Shown here one piece after another: positions 51,268-63,977 of a stretch of 64,000 bases of DNA (position 1 is the stretch's first letter; each line of letters begins with the position of its first letter). Below the pieces are notes generated by a model. It did no database searches and had not been told where the DNA came from. It saw only the letters and a program-made list of their open reading frames with translations. Made by a program: the position numbers and the translations under genes. Source of the stretch: Dicaeum eximium (lineage: Eukaryota > Chordata > Aves > Passeriformes > Dicaeidae). The DNA lies in assembly GCA_013396995.1 (NCBI GenBank), contig VWZP01010561.1:94590-158589 (forward strand). The letters run 5' to 3'.

Positions 51268-53730
51268 TAGATTGGTAAATGTGTTTAATATGTAAAGCTA
51301 TCATCAGCTTTAGTTATGAGCAGCATTTCTTCAAGAAAAACAGGAAACCATTGTTACTTCTCCAGTGATGACTCTCTTGGGAGATCAATTTTTTAGAAAC
51401 TGATATCTAAAGAAGTTGCTGTCTTGCAGTGTTTTTATATTACTGTGCTGTGGTGGCACTTTGATGTGTGACAAGGCCTTGCATTGTCCCATAAGTTCAT
51501 TCTACATAAGGGGAGAGTGTTCTCCTGTTAGGCCGCTCCTGCTTTTGTCTGCCATCAAAAAATAAACAGTGGCATGAAAAAAGAAAAAAAACCCATAAGT
51601 TAGTTGGCTTTTGAGGGCTGAAAGGCTGCTGCCTAGCTGCTTACCTGAGTAATTTTAGGGCACTCACTCTGAAATTCATCAGTGAGACCTCACATAAGCA
51701 GGTAGCTAGTTGTTTGGAGATTGGCAAATTTGGCAGGATGGTAAGGATGAGGAATTCAGTGACAGTGAGAAAAAGTATCTTCATCCAGGCTCAGCAGGAT
51801 TTGTTAGAGCTCATGGGCTATCTGCCACACAATTACAATTCTGTACAGTACACGGGAAAAAGAGATGTCTGGCCACCTTTGTGCTGCAGAGCCTAAGGAA
51901 GGAAAAATGTGGTGATTAATTAGGTTGACAGACATTTTTACTGAGCTGTCAAGGAAAGATGCCATCCTACTTTTGAGAGCAGAACTATGCACTCTGAGTG
52001 AGGCAAATCTGAAAAAAATTTAAAACCTGGTCACCTTATTTTCAGCCCTGTAGAAATATGAGCAGTCACTTCTACCTCAACTCTGAGCTGCAAAGTAAAA
52101 TCTTCATGTGGATAAAATACACAAGACACGCCACATACTTTCAGAAACTGATGATAATCTAGTAGTATTTTGCAAGTAGTAGCCAGGGGTCTTCAGGATC
52201 TACTCCACCAGCTGTGTCAAGATGGGAAGGCAGCCTCCAGGATCCAGGTTAGCCCCTAGGATTCAGGCTGCCTCCCAGGCCAGCACCATCCCTACAATTG
52301 ATGTCACATCTGTCACATGGCTTGGCATGGAAGCCACAAATAACCTGCTCACCAGCTACAGGTGTCCCTGAGAGTCAGACACTAGCAGCCAGACACCTTT
52401 GGAGAGGACAGAGTTCAAAGTTGTCAATTTGACTGGAGTTTTTGAATTTTTAGGGTAATACCATGTTCTTTCAGTGTTTGCAGGACATTGAGGTTTTGCT
52501 TCTATAATTCTTCTTAATTATACTATTTAATTCTTACTGCACCTCCCCATACACATCTTTGATACTCTGTTATATAGGGAAAACCTTTCCTACATGGTTT
52601 TTTTTCCCCAATAGCAATGAAAGATTCCATGAAGTGGCTAATTGCTGTGGTTGCTTCCTGCCAGCTATGACATAGGACTGATACTTGTTTCCCTATGAAC
52701 ACACAAAGACCTAATAACCAGAGAATGGTTGGATTACAAGATGAACTAGTGCTTACTCCTCAGTGATTTCTTTTTCCTCATTTGTTGTCTCACATCTGCT
52801 GATAAATCCTATTCTGAAGCCCTAAGCCTTGTCCTGGATTCAAGAACAAGTCTTCTTGTTCACAAGAAACAGCTGACCATATAGACTTGTAGTAAATCTT
52901 TGAACAAAGACAAATTGTCAGGTTTTGAGGGCTGGACTTGTCAGAACCAAAGTACATAGTTTTGCAGGCAGAATTTAAACATCAAATAATTCAAAAGGAG
53001 CTGAGAAGCAACTTCTATATTTTTATTTATTGTCTTCTCCTGATGACAGTGTGGTTCTTCATTGCACATTCTTTCCTGGGGAATTCAACTGCAGTTCATT
53101 ACTTAAAGAGGTAAATAAACTTTTGGGAAACCAAGTTGCTGAGCAAATCATAGAGCCTTTTTCCCCAGAGCCTTTTTCCTGTGGTCAGTGAAACTCCCCT
53201 GGCACTGACCTATGCACTGGCCTCCAGCCACCTACCAGAAGAGTAAATGTGGTGTACAAGCTACAAACAGCACGATGAAAAAAGAGCACAATAGGTAGCC
53301 ACTTAAGTCTCTTATTTGGGAGAATGATCCACAGTGAGTGCATGCTCCTGAAGTGCTTTCTTTAGACTTGTGGTGAGGACACTGTAGGAAGGCTGTTGTG
53401 GTTCATAGGGTTAATGAGTGTCAGTGTGTAAATACTGGTGCAATCCTTCTGCTGAGGCAGGGGATGTTCATAGATGGGAATTTTGCAGCAGCTATAAATG
53501 GAAGGTCTGTTTGTTTTGTCTAAGGCACATGGGAAAGGCTTGATCATAACTTTAAAAATTCAATGCTAATGGCTTAAAAAAATCCTTAGGTTTCAAAGTT
53601 CAGCTTACAGTGCCATGGCAGAGGTTCTGGAAGGGAGGCAGCAGAGCAGGCAAGCTGCAGCAGCCCAGCAAAGGCTGACAGCACAGCACTAGTGGCTCTG
53701 CACTTGCTGAAATGCCTTGCTAAGTTTGCT

Positions 53731-53752
53731 AAACCATTTGCTGAAATGGTTT
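53731..53752. repeat. Small inverted repeat, 9-nt arms, 4-nt loop
   Basis: The arms aaaccattt and aaatggttt flank gctg. Neighbouring copies of ttgctgaaat and ttgctaa show that it arose among short local duplications (53700-53760). Confidence 0.9.
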
Positions 53753-54747
53753 GCTAAGGAAGCAGCTCACACATAAATCTGTGCTTTTATTGCATTTGAG
53801 TCAAGAGGTGCAGCAGTAGATAACATCACCTGTTGGCAAACAGCAGCTTGTACCTTTCTCCTACAAAGCCATCTGCCCCAGCTGAATATGATTGACTGAG
53901 AAGTCACGTACTCAGTCTCATCTATCTCCCCAGCTGGGGGAGAAAAAAAATGCAATTCAGGTTTCAGCGTTTTTGTAATCCCTCTGAGCCTCCCATTAAA
54001 TTTGCTCTACTGTGTGGGAAAGGATTAAAGATTCTTTGGGCTCCAAAACACAGTATACAAAAATTAAGTACTTCAGCATGGTTTGTGGTAAGGCAGCAAC
54101 TAAAGTGTACAGCCTGCTACATAACCCAGAGCAGCAAGTTCTGTTTGACAAGTAACACTTGTTGACAGCTTAAAATTTCTGTTGGTAACACATGCCACAG
54201 TTGTGTATGGCCTTTGTCTTAAATATTCTGTATAGGCAAAATATTTCATAAGTAACTTCAAAAATAATCAGAGTTGTTCATATGTTGTTACTAACTTAGT
54301 TCAGAGTGCCAAAAGAAGGAAATATTTGCTGGCAAGGAAAACGTCTGTTCCTTTACGAACAGCTTCATAAATGCTCCCTTGTAATAAATATTTCAAGATT
54401 AAAATCAATGTGTTATAAGTTTCAGACAAGGCTGTTTATCAAGATGAAATAGTTCATTTCCTAAAAGGCAGTATTATTCACATTTTATGTGAGTGTGAGC
54501 ATAGATGAGAAATTTTTATTCAAGAGTGGCCAGAATTTTTTCCCCACAAAAAATGGTAAACAGAAAATGCCAAAAAATTTTTTTCCCTGATTTTTTACTA
54601 CTTTGAGAGCCTGACTTGCTGTTAGGCTTAATTTGCACAGTATTAAATTCTACTAAGTATACCATTCTGAGTGTGATTCAGCATCTAGCCTTTTTTTGTC
54701 CTAATTCAACACTTAAATGTATGAACCTTTTTTTTTTTTTTTGACAG

Positions 54748-54875
54748 AAGGACACAGAGCTACTGTGTCCAGGCCTGAAGGAGAAAGTACAGGCAAGAAA
54801 GGGCAAAACAGATATTAAAAAGTAGACTCCAAAATCCATATGTTTAAAAATAAACATTGTCTTCTGCTTTTCTTA
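54748..54875 (+). other. Candidate 3'-terminal exon A
   Basis: A 15-T tract (54728-54742) and gacag form an acceptor. The frame that opens at the first base encodes 25 residues, starting KDTELLCPGLKEKVQ and ending at TAG (54823-54825). An AATAAA (54849-54854) lies 23 bases beyond the stop, with a T-rich stretch after it. The arrangement is that of a compact terminal exon. The acceptor depends on a homopolymer that may be accidental, and the peptide is not recognised. Confidence 0.2.
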
Positions 54876-55615
54876 CCCTACTTGCATGAAACTTCTTCCT
54901 TCCCCATCTCAGCTGCTCAGGCAAGAGCTGTGTGTGACAACTGCCAGCTGCTCATCCAACCACAATTTACTAGTGTTATGGGGCAGGCCAAAAAGTACTA
55001 AAGAACAAGAGGAGTCAAAGCATCAGTGTTGCATTTTTGTCATACTTCATTTCCTCATTGTACTAGAAAGCACAAATATAGGAGGTCTGAACACCATCTT
55101 GTGAACAAGGGGTAGCTCCAGTGTGTGTAAAATGCTACTGCTGAACTAACAACTGTTGAACTGTTTTCACTATTCATAAGGCAAATTAAATTAGGATTCC
55201 AAAGGAACTGGAAAATATTACCATGCTATGCAATTTGTATCTAGGCTTTCCACCCTAAAAGCATAAGAAATATCTGCTGATTATATCCATATTTTTTTCA
55301 TTATATTTGTCTTTTCATTTTTCTCAACATAGAACCTGCTTGCTTTTTCTCTGTAGTAACTTCTAATGTTATTTTTTTGAGACTTTAAATGGTATTTCTC
55401 AATGTCATTATTTCAAGATTTTGTATGTGCAGGTATTTTATGTATTGCTTGTTTTTCTTAAGGTCTTGACAAGTGTATTATTTACAAAAAGAAATGTGTA
55501 TAGAAAGAAAAATGTAATTATGTAAAAGCTTAATATCTGGGCTATTCAATTCTTGGGGGGTTTTTTGTGCAGCCTAAATTATAACCTGTTTACTGATATC
55601 TTGGTTTGATTTCAG

Positions 55616-55975
55616 GTTATCATTGACAAGCTGTACTCCACAGAAAAATTGGTCATTGAGAGTCCGGGAAACACATAGCCAAGAAAAGCCTCTGATCCTG
55701 AAGCAACACTGGACCATCTTCAGCATCCTACAGTGCCACATACAGAAGCATAAACTCACTGCACATGTCTGAGCTTGTCTGTTCAGCAGAAGAAATGCCT
55801 GAGAGACTGTTTTTGACAACCAAAGTACTATTTTCTAATGGGTCACATGTTCTAAGATAAATAGCTGGGATTTATAATGTATGTAAGGTAGTCTTGGAAT
55901 CTGTTTGCTTGTATGTCCCATGTGATGGTATAGTTCCTGCCCTATTTCAACAATAAAACTTCATTAAACTACCTG
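55616..55975 (+). other. Candidate 3'-terminal exon B (coding end or lncRNA)
   Basis: The acceptor tatcttggtttgatttcag leads into a stretch ending at AATAAA, with a T/G-rich region (ccttgtctctcgctg) downstream, as expected for cleavage near 55975. In phase 0 the first 20 codons (VIIDKLYSTEKLVIESPGNT) end at TAG (55676-55678); phase shifted by one gives about 50 open codons. I recognise neither peptide. It may therefore be the last exon of a long noncoding RNA or of an unidentified protein gene whose other exons lie upstream. It lies about 870 bases beyond candidate A and has the same entry phase, which would allow alternative terminal exons. Confidence 0.35.
55952..55957 (+). terminator. Canonical poly(A) signal AATAAA
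   Basis: A canonical hexamer with a downstream T/G-rich element 30-50 bases away. It is more convincing than the other AATAAA occurrences in this AT-rich window because a strong acceptor precedes it within 340 bases. Confidence 0.4.
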
Positions 55976-56033
55976 CAACCAGCTACATTATTCTGCTGCT
56001 GACCTTGTCTCTCGCTGACCACCAAAAACGTTA

Positions 56034-56067
56034 GATTTAAAACCCCTCAAGATTTAAAACCCCTCAC
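56034..56067 (+). repeat. Tandem duplication, 17-bp unit
   Basis: The unit gatttaaaacccctcaa is followed directly by a copy that differs only at its last base. A recent slippage duplication just beyond the candidate transcript end. Confidence 0.95.
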
Positions 56068-57296
56068 CCAGTTTCTAAGTTTGTATTGATTCTGTTGCAT
56101 TTAAAAATATTCAGCATCTGAATTAAATGAGTAAGTACATATTTTATTTAAAGTATTAAAACCAGAGATGGTCAGAATTTTTCTCTCCTGGACTTTGATA
56201 CTTACAAATATCATAGGCTGCACTGTGTGGTTTCCTTGAAGAGCATCCTTTGACATTTCAGGAGGTGACATAAAAATTCACTAGTTCTTTCTTTAGTTTT
56301 CAAGAGTTAGTAACCAATCTTGTCCTACTTTTAACAATTAACTGATCACAATAGCAGAACATAAGACTTGTAAGAATTACTGAGGCCTGGGAGCTTTCAA
56401 ATGTTTTTTCACCACCAAGTCCTTTAATTTGTTGAGGTACAGCTATTAGCAGAAAGCTTCACATCACTTTATGAAAGATTTCCCTTTTTCACAAACATCG
56501 TGAATTTTGGCAGAACAAAAAGAACCTAACCGAACAGTAACTCAAGTCATGAAGTGGCAACAAGCTTTGCCTAGAAAAAGTGGAACACTCAGCATGGCAT
56601 TGTATTGGCTATTCTTAAATCCACAGAATGCTCAACACTTTTAAGACCACAGATTAATAAAAAAGCAAGCAAAACTTTTCATCAGGGTCTGCTCAAGTCA
56701 TTGCTGTGCTTGAATTTGTTTTCTATTAGAAATCTGCAGAAAAATTAAGCAGTGCAAAGCTGGCATACAGGAAGAAAAAAGTTTCCTTTTATTTCAGTGA
56801 ATTGTTGTGGGGTTTTTTAAGTAGATAAACAGACGCTCAAAACTAGTTCCATGGCACTGTGGCCTTTGAAATCTTATTTGCTTCACAAAATTCATCTTTG
56901 TTTATATTCTTCTGTGTTGTTCATGCTCTGTGAAAACATTATTAAAGCAGAGTGTCTAATTAAAGTGTCTAATTTAGAACAAATTCCCATTCCTCACTGC
57001 CCCTTAAAGTGTATCTTAGCATTTTGTACAGTTAGATTGAGATGTATAGTAATGGATTTCATTTGGACAATACAGTGTACAGAATAAAATAGCACGTACC
57101 TGCGACTGCCAGTGTAGGCCCCTTTCAATTTCAGAGAAAAAGCAAATACAGTAATAAATCTCCCCTTATTAGGTGTATAAGTATTGCAATGTAAATTGCT
57201 TTTAGTGAACATTTTATTAAAAGGGAATTTAATTATTCTAATAGGTAATATACATTGGATTCTGTATTTGAAATCTCCACATTCACAACAGGATAA

Positions 57297-57310
57297 TTAA
57301 GTGCACTTAA
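57297..57310. promoter_or_regulatory. 14-bp palindrome with back-to-back NKX-like half sites
   Basis: The sequence ttaagtgcacttaa is its own reverse complement and contains two inverted AAGTG cores, the NKX2-type binding core. It lies in a stretch (about 57230-57560) with several TAAT homeodomain cores. Binding is inferred from motif match alone. Confidence 0.25.
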
Positions 57311-58130
57311 GTTAATGGTGAAAGTACAGGGGAAGAAGGGTTTGATTGCTCTTTAAGCTTCCAGTGAGCTCACAGAAATGGAGCATCTTACACTCTTGGA
57401 TGAAACAGGCTTGGAAGGGTTGCCAGTTTTATACTGTTAGAAACTTGGTTGCTAAAACAATACATGTGAAATCCTTGTCTAAAACAGCTTAATTACTGGA
57501 GCAAGCACTGCATACCATTTCAAGATCCGAGAATGTATGCTGGAAAGCAAAATAAACATATTTATAAATAGCATAGCCCTGATTTATAAAGTGGGACGAC
57601 TCCATAGGTAACATTTTTACTATTTAAATCTATGTTTTCACAATATTTATGAAAAAATAAGGGAACTATTTAAATGCATAATCAGTTCTTCCAAAATACC
57701 TTTCCAGTGAAGTTCTTTAGCACTGTTTCCAACAAGAATACAGCTGTGATGGTATGTGCTGTCATACAGGCAGGCAGTCATGGAAACTTGAAATGTCTTA
57801 CTAATTCCTTCCAAAGTATGAAGGAGATCACTTCTCCATGAATGCCAAAAACTTCTGTTGTTAAGTTTTTGTGGTGGATAGAACACTACTGCAGTTCATG
57901 CCATCTGCTCCAACCTTCTTTCTCAAGGTTACCACTCAGATTCTCTCTCCCTTACTTATTTCTGCCTTCAGGTGCAGTCTGCAGAGAGGACCATCAAGGC
58001 AGGGAGGGAAAAAAAGAAATGGTGCTCTGTAATTTCCCTCTGTCCCAAATCCATCCTGCAGAGGGTAAGACAGCTGACCTTCTCAGTAAAGGACAAACTA
58101 GTTCTTACTTGAAATTACTGATCAGCTTAT

Positions 58131-58174
58131 CATACAGTACTTATACTGTACTTATACAGTATTTATACATTACT
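58131..58174 (+). repeat. Tandem repeat, 11-bp unit, 4 copies
   Basis: Units are variants of tatacagtact (atacagtact, tatactgtact, tatacagtatt, tatacattact). Because atacagtat-like units are close to self-complementary, the array can also form small hairpins. Confidence 0.9.
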
Positions 58175-58480
58175 TATTAGAAGCAAGGTAAGAACACCTC
58201 TGCTGCAACAGTCCAAAAGTCTGCACAACACTATCTAGGTTGTTCAGAGAGAGCAAAGCTAGCAAAGCTATTACTCCTCAAACCCAGCAGCATTTTAGCT
58301 ACTTGTTCCCTGTTTTGGACAGGCCTGTATGTTTCCTTTGTTTGTAACATACAAGTAAGTGCTTGTTAAGTTACTGTTAATCATGTGCATATCAGTTGTA
58401 CATGATTGAAAGATACCTACAAGTATATTTTTCCCTTGCCTGATGTCCATTTTAAGGTATTTTGCCAAAACATGCCCAGT

Positions 58481-58511
58481 TCTATATAAACATATATAAA
58501 CATATATAAAG
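58481..58511 (+). repeat. Tandem repeat, 10-bp unit, 3 copies
   Basis: Three copies of catatataaa, the first with a C-to-T-type change at its start. A simple AT-rich minisatellite. Confidence 0.9.
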
Positions 58512-61500
58512 CTTGACAAATGCTTTATCATAGAAATCCTACAAGCTATGGCAGGCAAATACTTGCTAACCACACCTGGCTTAGGAAGTTGAGGCCAGTT
58601 GTAGGCTGGGATGACTTCAGTGTTGTGTTGGTGTCCCCGTGCCCTGTTCTTACTCTTGGCTAGGGATGTGCTCATGGCTGCCAATGGAGAGAGCCTGGAG
58701 AGCTGGCACTGTGGTGCAGCCTCGGAGCTGCTGTGCTCTTACAGCTGCACCTTCTGTGCTTCACCAGTTCCGTTTACGTTGCAATACTCATTAAATCTCT
58801 CTTTGGCACGCTGTCAGAAGCTTTGTTGGATTTTGTCAAAGCAGTGTAAACAACAGGAATAGTTAAAACACAAAGGAATGATCCCATGACTTATGTACAA
58901 AGTCCAGTATTATAAAAAGTATATATTTTTTCCTTAGAACAGAGCTCAATAAATATCTCTACTAAAGCTGCAATGTCTTAGTAAAACAATTTTGCTTTTG
59001 TATTATATTAAAAATGGTTTTTTCCCGATCTCGACACTTTAGCAAACTATTGACCTCAGCAGTATGAACCAAAATTTGAGTGTTTGCCTATACTAAAGTT
59101 TGTCCTTACTTTTACAGGATAAGCTTGGAAACAGGACTCTGAAAGGAAAAAAGGAACCATTTCATTAATATTAGTAACTGTTCAAAGGATAGGCATTTCT
59201 GTTGTGTGTTACAACCTCTCAAGAAATTTTTCTGCAGTTGAAAGCATGGCTTCAAAATGCCCAGCTATATCAGAGGTACAGATTCTCAGGAGGAAAGTGA
59301 CCCAAGTGAGAAGCATGCTCTTTACATACAGCATTGAAATAGGCTAAAAAGGATTTTAACTTACTACTCACTTTTCTCAAAAGGTATTTCTATTTAAAAA
59401 AAAAACTTTCAAGTTTCTAGGCATTAAAAGCAAAACTTCTACCCTCTCACACCAGCAGACAGAATAACTTTATGGAGAAGCACCAGCCCCTGAACATTAC
59501 TTTCTGTAATACAACATAAATGCATCTGTCCCGATACCCAGCACAGACCATACGTACGTGTAAACAGAGCCATGAAAGAGCTGTGCTCTGTTTTCCTGAG
59601 TTTTCCATAATGATCTACAGTGAAATCCTGGCATTATTCAAGTCTGGACTATACTGTTCGCTTTATTCCACCATTCTTAACACAGGCATAATTATTTCAT
59701 GCTCTTGGGAATATTTTGCTTGACAACCTCTATAAAAAAAGAACTAAGCTGTGCAGCTATTTAACTGAGTGTTTACATTCCTACTTTTTTCACTATTTTA
59801 GAATATAAGAATAGTGCATGAGGCCTTAATGTGAAAGCAGGGGAAAAAAACAAGCAGAGAAGCCAGTAATTCTTCCAAAACCGTGTATTTTCTACAACTG
59901 TAAAAGGAAAAAATTTGGAACTCTCAAACCTGTTTCACAAACATATGCACCTTCAAAAAGATTTCACAGCTTACAGAGGTAATTAAATATGTTTTGCAAG
60001 AGATGCTTCTTTCTAAACTACTTACCTTTTTTTACTGTTAAACCAGTATCTACCGAAGCTTTGCAAGAAGGGGAAATGATGGTAATTAGTGCATTCAAGT
60101 AACTACTCTTCTGTGTTCAGGAAAAAGAACTATGGAGACCTGTGAAGAATGTACAGGCTTTCTATTGAAAGAGTACACTCCATAAATATTTATAACAGTC
60201 TTTGGCAATATGCTAATCCAAGGCAAGTAATGTTCCCTCTCTCAGAAAGAATCATGAAAAAACAATTAAGGTGATTTAATTACTGCCATGCACAGACAGC
60301 AGATTTTGAACTCTTGACAGATGAACATTCATCACAGTGCCATGTTATCCTAACCCCATAACACAAGACTCTGAACAGAATGGACAATTAAACCCAGATC
60401 ATTTCCCTTACCCTCCTGCAGTACTTTGGGCTAGATCCAAATCCCAGGGAAGCCAATGGGAGCAGAAGACAGACTTTCCAAGTACTGACTGAAAGCTCCA
60501 ATTTTTAAATAAAACAGAAGTAGTTTTCATGCAAGCTTACAGATCCTCATCACACCAAAGTAAATTTAGCTTCACAGCCCTTTCCTGAATCATTTAAACC
60601 TGAATTTAAAAGTGTACATGGCAAAAAATTGCTTAAAGGAAGATTTAACTTTTATGTCCTTCACAGTTACCCCTACAGAGTTTAAACTATATTAAACTTT
60701 CTTCATTTATATACACCTATAAAACCATTTGGCAGCTATTCCTGCCCTAAGTCCTTAATCCATGGTGGGGGAACAGAAATCTGCATAAAATAAGAATCTT
60801 TGCAGTTGGAGTTTTTCCAGAAGTGCAATAAATCTTAAATTTCTTATTTAGGTTAGGGGAGGGAACATGTTTATGAGAACATTTTCCAAAATTTATGCTT
60901 TGAATCTTCATGAAATACATTAACAGTAATGCAACTGAACAGAAAGAATGCTTCACTTAACATTTTACTCTACTGGCCTTTAGATTTTAATGGAATTAAA
61001 ATTACTTCATTTTGATTATATTCCTTTGAGAATTATGTTGCAATTATGCCACCTATCACCTGGAGCAGGAGCCCTGGGTTTTGTTGATGTGGGCTTGCAA
61101 GCCTTTGGTACACACATGGTCCAGTTGGATTTTTACAACTGCTTCCCAGTGCAATCTCTGATAAAGCCTTGCATTTCCATAGCCCTCAGGAACCTCAGCT
61201 GTGAAAATACAGACAACTGTGAGGAGGCTCTCTTTGAGCCCTGCTTTGGAAATCTAAGCTTCTGTAAAATTTTAAGAGCACAGAAATGTACTGTCTAACA
61301 AAAATGAATATGTCTGATTCCCATCTAGAGGTTTTCTTCTTTCTTTCACAAAAAGTAATTCTTAATAACAAAATCACTTCACCAGGTATCAAAGCACAAA
61401 AACATTGTGCTTTAATTAACACAATTGGCAGGATTTTCAATTGGCACTGATTTTCTGAAGCACTCAGAAGATTTTACTGTCTAGCCTCAGCAAGTACTTT

Positions 61501-62942
61501 CTTGCATTTCAAATTTCAGGTCACACATCTGAAAAGCAAACAGAAATGTTACATGTTCAGGATGTTGATGTTTACAGTGGACCAGAGAATGTTTCCAGGA
61601 CTCTATCACTAGGCACAGCTAGCCAGGATTCTTCATGGTACCACCTCTGCCCAGACACAGCCATCAGAAAATGGCTGCTCCTTTAAATTCTGTTAAAGAA
61701 AGATCTCTCCCCTCCTTTCTCTGGCCATGTTTGCTTTTTCTCTCAAGCAACTAATTAACAAAGCACAGAATAAGGAATGGGCTCCAGAAATCCCAACTAT
61801 TACATTGTACTTAAATGAAGGATCAATCTTGACACTGCACTGAGAGCACACTATTTCATTGATGCAGCAGTCTGAAGAAAGGCTAATTCATACCATGTAA
61901 CATCCTGTAATCCTGTAATGCATGATACACTTTAAACAAACTTGTGTAGGGAAATAGTGGAGTTCACTATTCTCCCTTAAAACCTTTTTGGTGAGAGTTC
62001 ACATGTAACTTGAAGGATAACAGTACGAACTTCTGTTTGCCTGCACAGAGCTTTTCCCTCTGTGTTGTCAAAGCAACTGATACAGTCTAACAGAATGGTT
62101 TCTGAAGGAACTAAACCCCTCCTTGTCTCTGGCTGTATTCTCACACTGCAGTGTACACACAGGCTTTTTTGGGAGGAGGGAGGACAGGCTGTGTTTGAGC
62201 AGCAGTGAGCACGTGAGCAGAACTGCAACACCTTTAGTCTGAAGCTCCCTCTGCTTCATGTCTTTCCCCCTGCTTTTAGCTCTGGGTCTGTTCCAGCCAT
62301 CTCAAAAAACAGGCTACCTGTAGGCTTGAAAATATTCTCAATTATGGGGAATTTTATAAAGAAGCTATTTTTTCTAGTGTTGTCATAATAGCCATTAAGA
62401 TGTTTTGCATCTTCAGAGGAAATGAAGACCTGAGAAATCTCACACTATGCTCTGTCTCAAAAAAGGAAAATGATATTCCATGGTCTTACTGAAGACCATA
62501 CATCCATGTCAGGGCATTTTCTGCATTCTGACAATTATTCTTCATTAACCAAAAGTAACCCTTTTTTTTTTTTTAAATACTGAGATACTGTATCAAAAGA
62601 AAACAAGAGTCAAAGTTTCAGAAGAGCCCCAACAAAACTTGACCAAGACCCACCTACTTTCCACCCATGCTAGTAAAGCTTCCTCACCCCACAGCTCTGC
62701 TAGACATGCCTTTCACAGGGGCTGTCAGGGACTTAGAGGGTGATTTGCCTCATGGCTCTGGCAGAACAGTCATTTTCAGCCACAGCCCTGAACACTGCTT
62801 AGGGACAGGATCATCTCTGGTCAGGACACACACACAGAAGGTTTCAAAACTGTGAAGCTTCTTGTTACGTTTTGCTAAATAGAACAAAAAAAAAAAAAAG
62901 TATGTGTAATGGTGAGCTTTATGGCTTTTTTTTAAATTTTTT

Positions 62943-62948
62943 TTTATT
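62943..62948 (-). terminator. Possible minus-strand poly(A) signal
   Basis: TTTATT on the plus strand gives AATAAA on the minus strand, immediately left of the CpG-richer edge region. It would end a transcript entering from the right near 62925. The hexamer sits in an A-rich run on the minus strand and could be accidental. Confidence 0.25.
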
Positions 62949-63977
62949 CTTACAAACCCATCTGTATTGGTAATTTTTGCTTAATTTCAACAGTTGGGAC
63001 ACCAGTAGTAGTCAACCTCTAGGCTTGCAGTGCAAGAGCGAAGACTGTAAAATCAATTCAAGTGTCCAGCGCCATAAAGTCCAGCTGTGTGCACAACAAA
63101 GTCCTTTCCCAGCAACATACAAATACAGAAAAATATGTAGCAAAAAAGCTGAATAAATTATAAATACTTGAGAAATGTGGTGCAAAATGTAGCATAAGGA
63201 GAGCTGAACTAAGGCACTTGTTTCCATTTGTGACTGAGGACAGCCTCTCTGTATCGCAGCGTCACTCCTCAGTGAGAAGGGACATCCAAACCAGACCCAA
63301 ATCTGAAAATACAGAACCGTGTACGAGACGGACGCCATCCTTCACTTCACAGTGCACGACCCAAAGGTGTTACCAAAGTTCTCCTGATAAACGCAGCGTC
63401 AGCGAGTATTTTAACTCCTCCTTCGTCCCGGTTTTAGACTTGTCGTTTGTGTGAAAAGAAGTCACCAGTCTATTTTAAGCAAAAACATTTCTGCAGAAGT
63501 CCCTGTTGGCTGCTATTAGCCAGATGGGATCTACATGCGAGCCTGGGGAGCGGTATCAAAGTGTGTTGAGTGACAAAAACCAGGGCAGCCCAGTCCAGCC
63601 CCAGATCCAGCCCCAGAACAGAGTGCCTGCTGTTCAGAGCTGCCGCAGCCATGGCAAAGGTGGGACGGGCACGCAAGCCTGTCACGGGTTTGACAGGTGC
63701 TCACAACAGTGAATCGTATTGTTACGGAGTCCATTGAACTGATAGAAAATAACAAAAAAAGGACAAAGCACACCACTGCTGTCGCAGTACTGTGTCTTTC
63801 AAATGGATCTGAGAACGGGAATACTGGGATCCTAGGTTAAATATGTAGCGAACACGCCACCGAGTTTTCACACGAGTGCTCTTGACTAATCGGGTAAGTG
63901 GAGTCAAGCCCAAATCAAGACCTCAAAAATGCACTTCAAGAGGGGAAAAGCAAAGCCCACGCTACTCAGCCTCCTCG
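62949..63977 (-). other. CpG-enriched edge region, possible 3' UTR of a gene to the right
   Basis: About 29 CpG dinucleotides occur between 63241 and 63900, against about one in an equally long stretch at 60 kb. Both strands lack a convincing coding frame. On the minus strand the sequence has the texture of a conserved 3' UTR: T-rich, with GTATTTATAATTTATTC at about 63156-63172 and an AATAAA after it. CpG-retaining 3' UTRs are common for CpG-island developmental genes. I cannot name the gene. The alternative is the shoulder of a promoter CpG island lying beyond 64000, in which case orientation is open. Confidence 0.3.

Larger units (their letters stand above)
49547..54727. other. AT-rich noncoding DNA
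   Basis: No recognised gene. The block 50281-50480 (with ctggagagctggaataacc, a CTG run and attaattac) looks like a candidate conserved noncoding element. Low-complexity TG-rich sequence lies at about 51028-51050. Confidence 0.5.
56068..62925. other. AT-rich noncoding DNA, plus strand A-rich
   Basis: No gene recognised. CpG is almost absent: I see one in 60001-60660. A-runs on the plus strand are common from about 58.9 to 62.3 kb. This could fit the antisense of a long minus-strand 3' UTR, or simply noncoding DNA. Confidence 0.45.

Noticed and set aside
63012..63338. 108-codon minus-strand frame in the CpG-enriched edge
   Set aside because: The translation is hydrophobic and irregular, and the texture fits UTR better than coding sequence.
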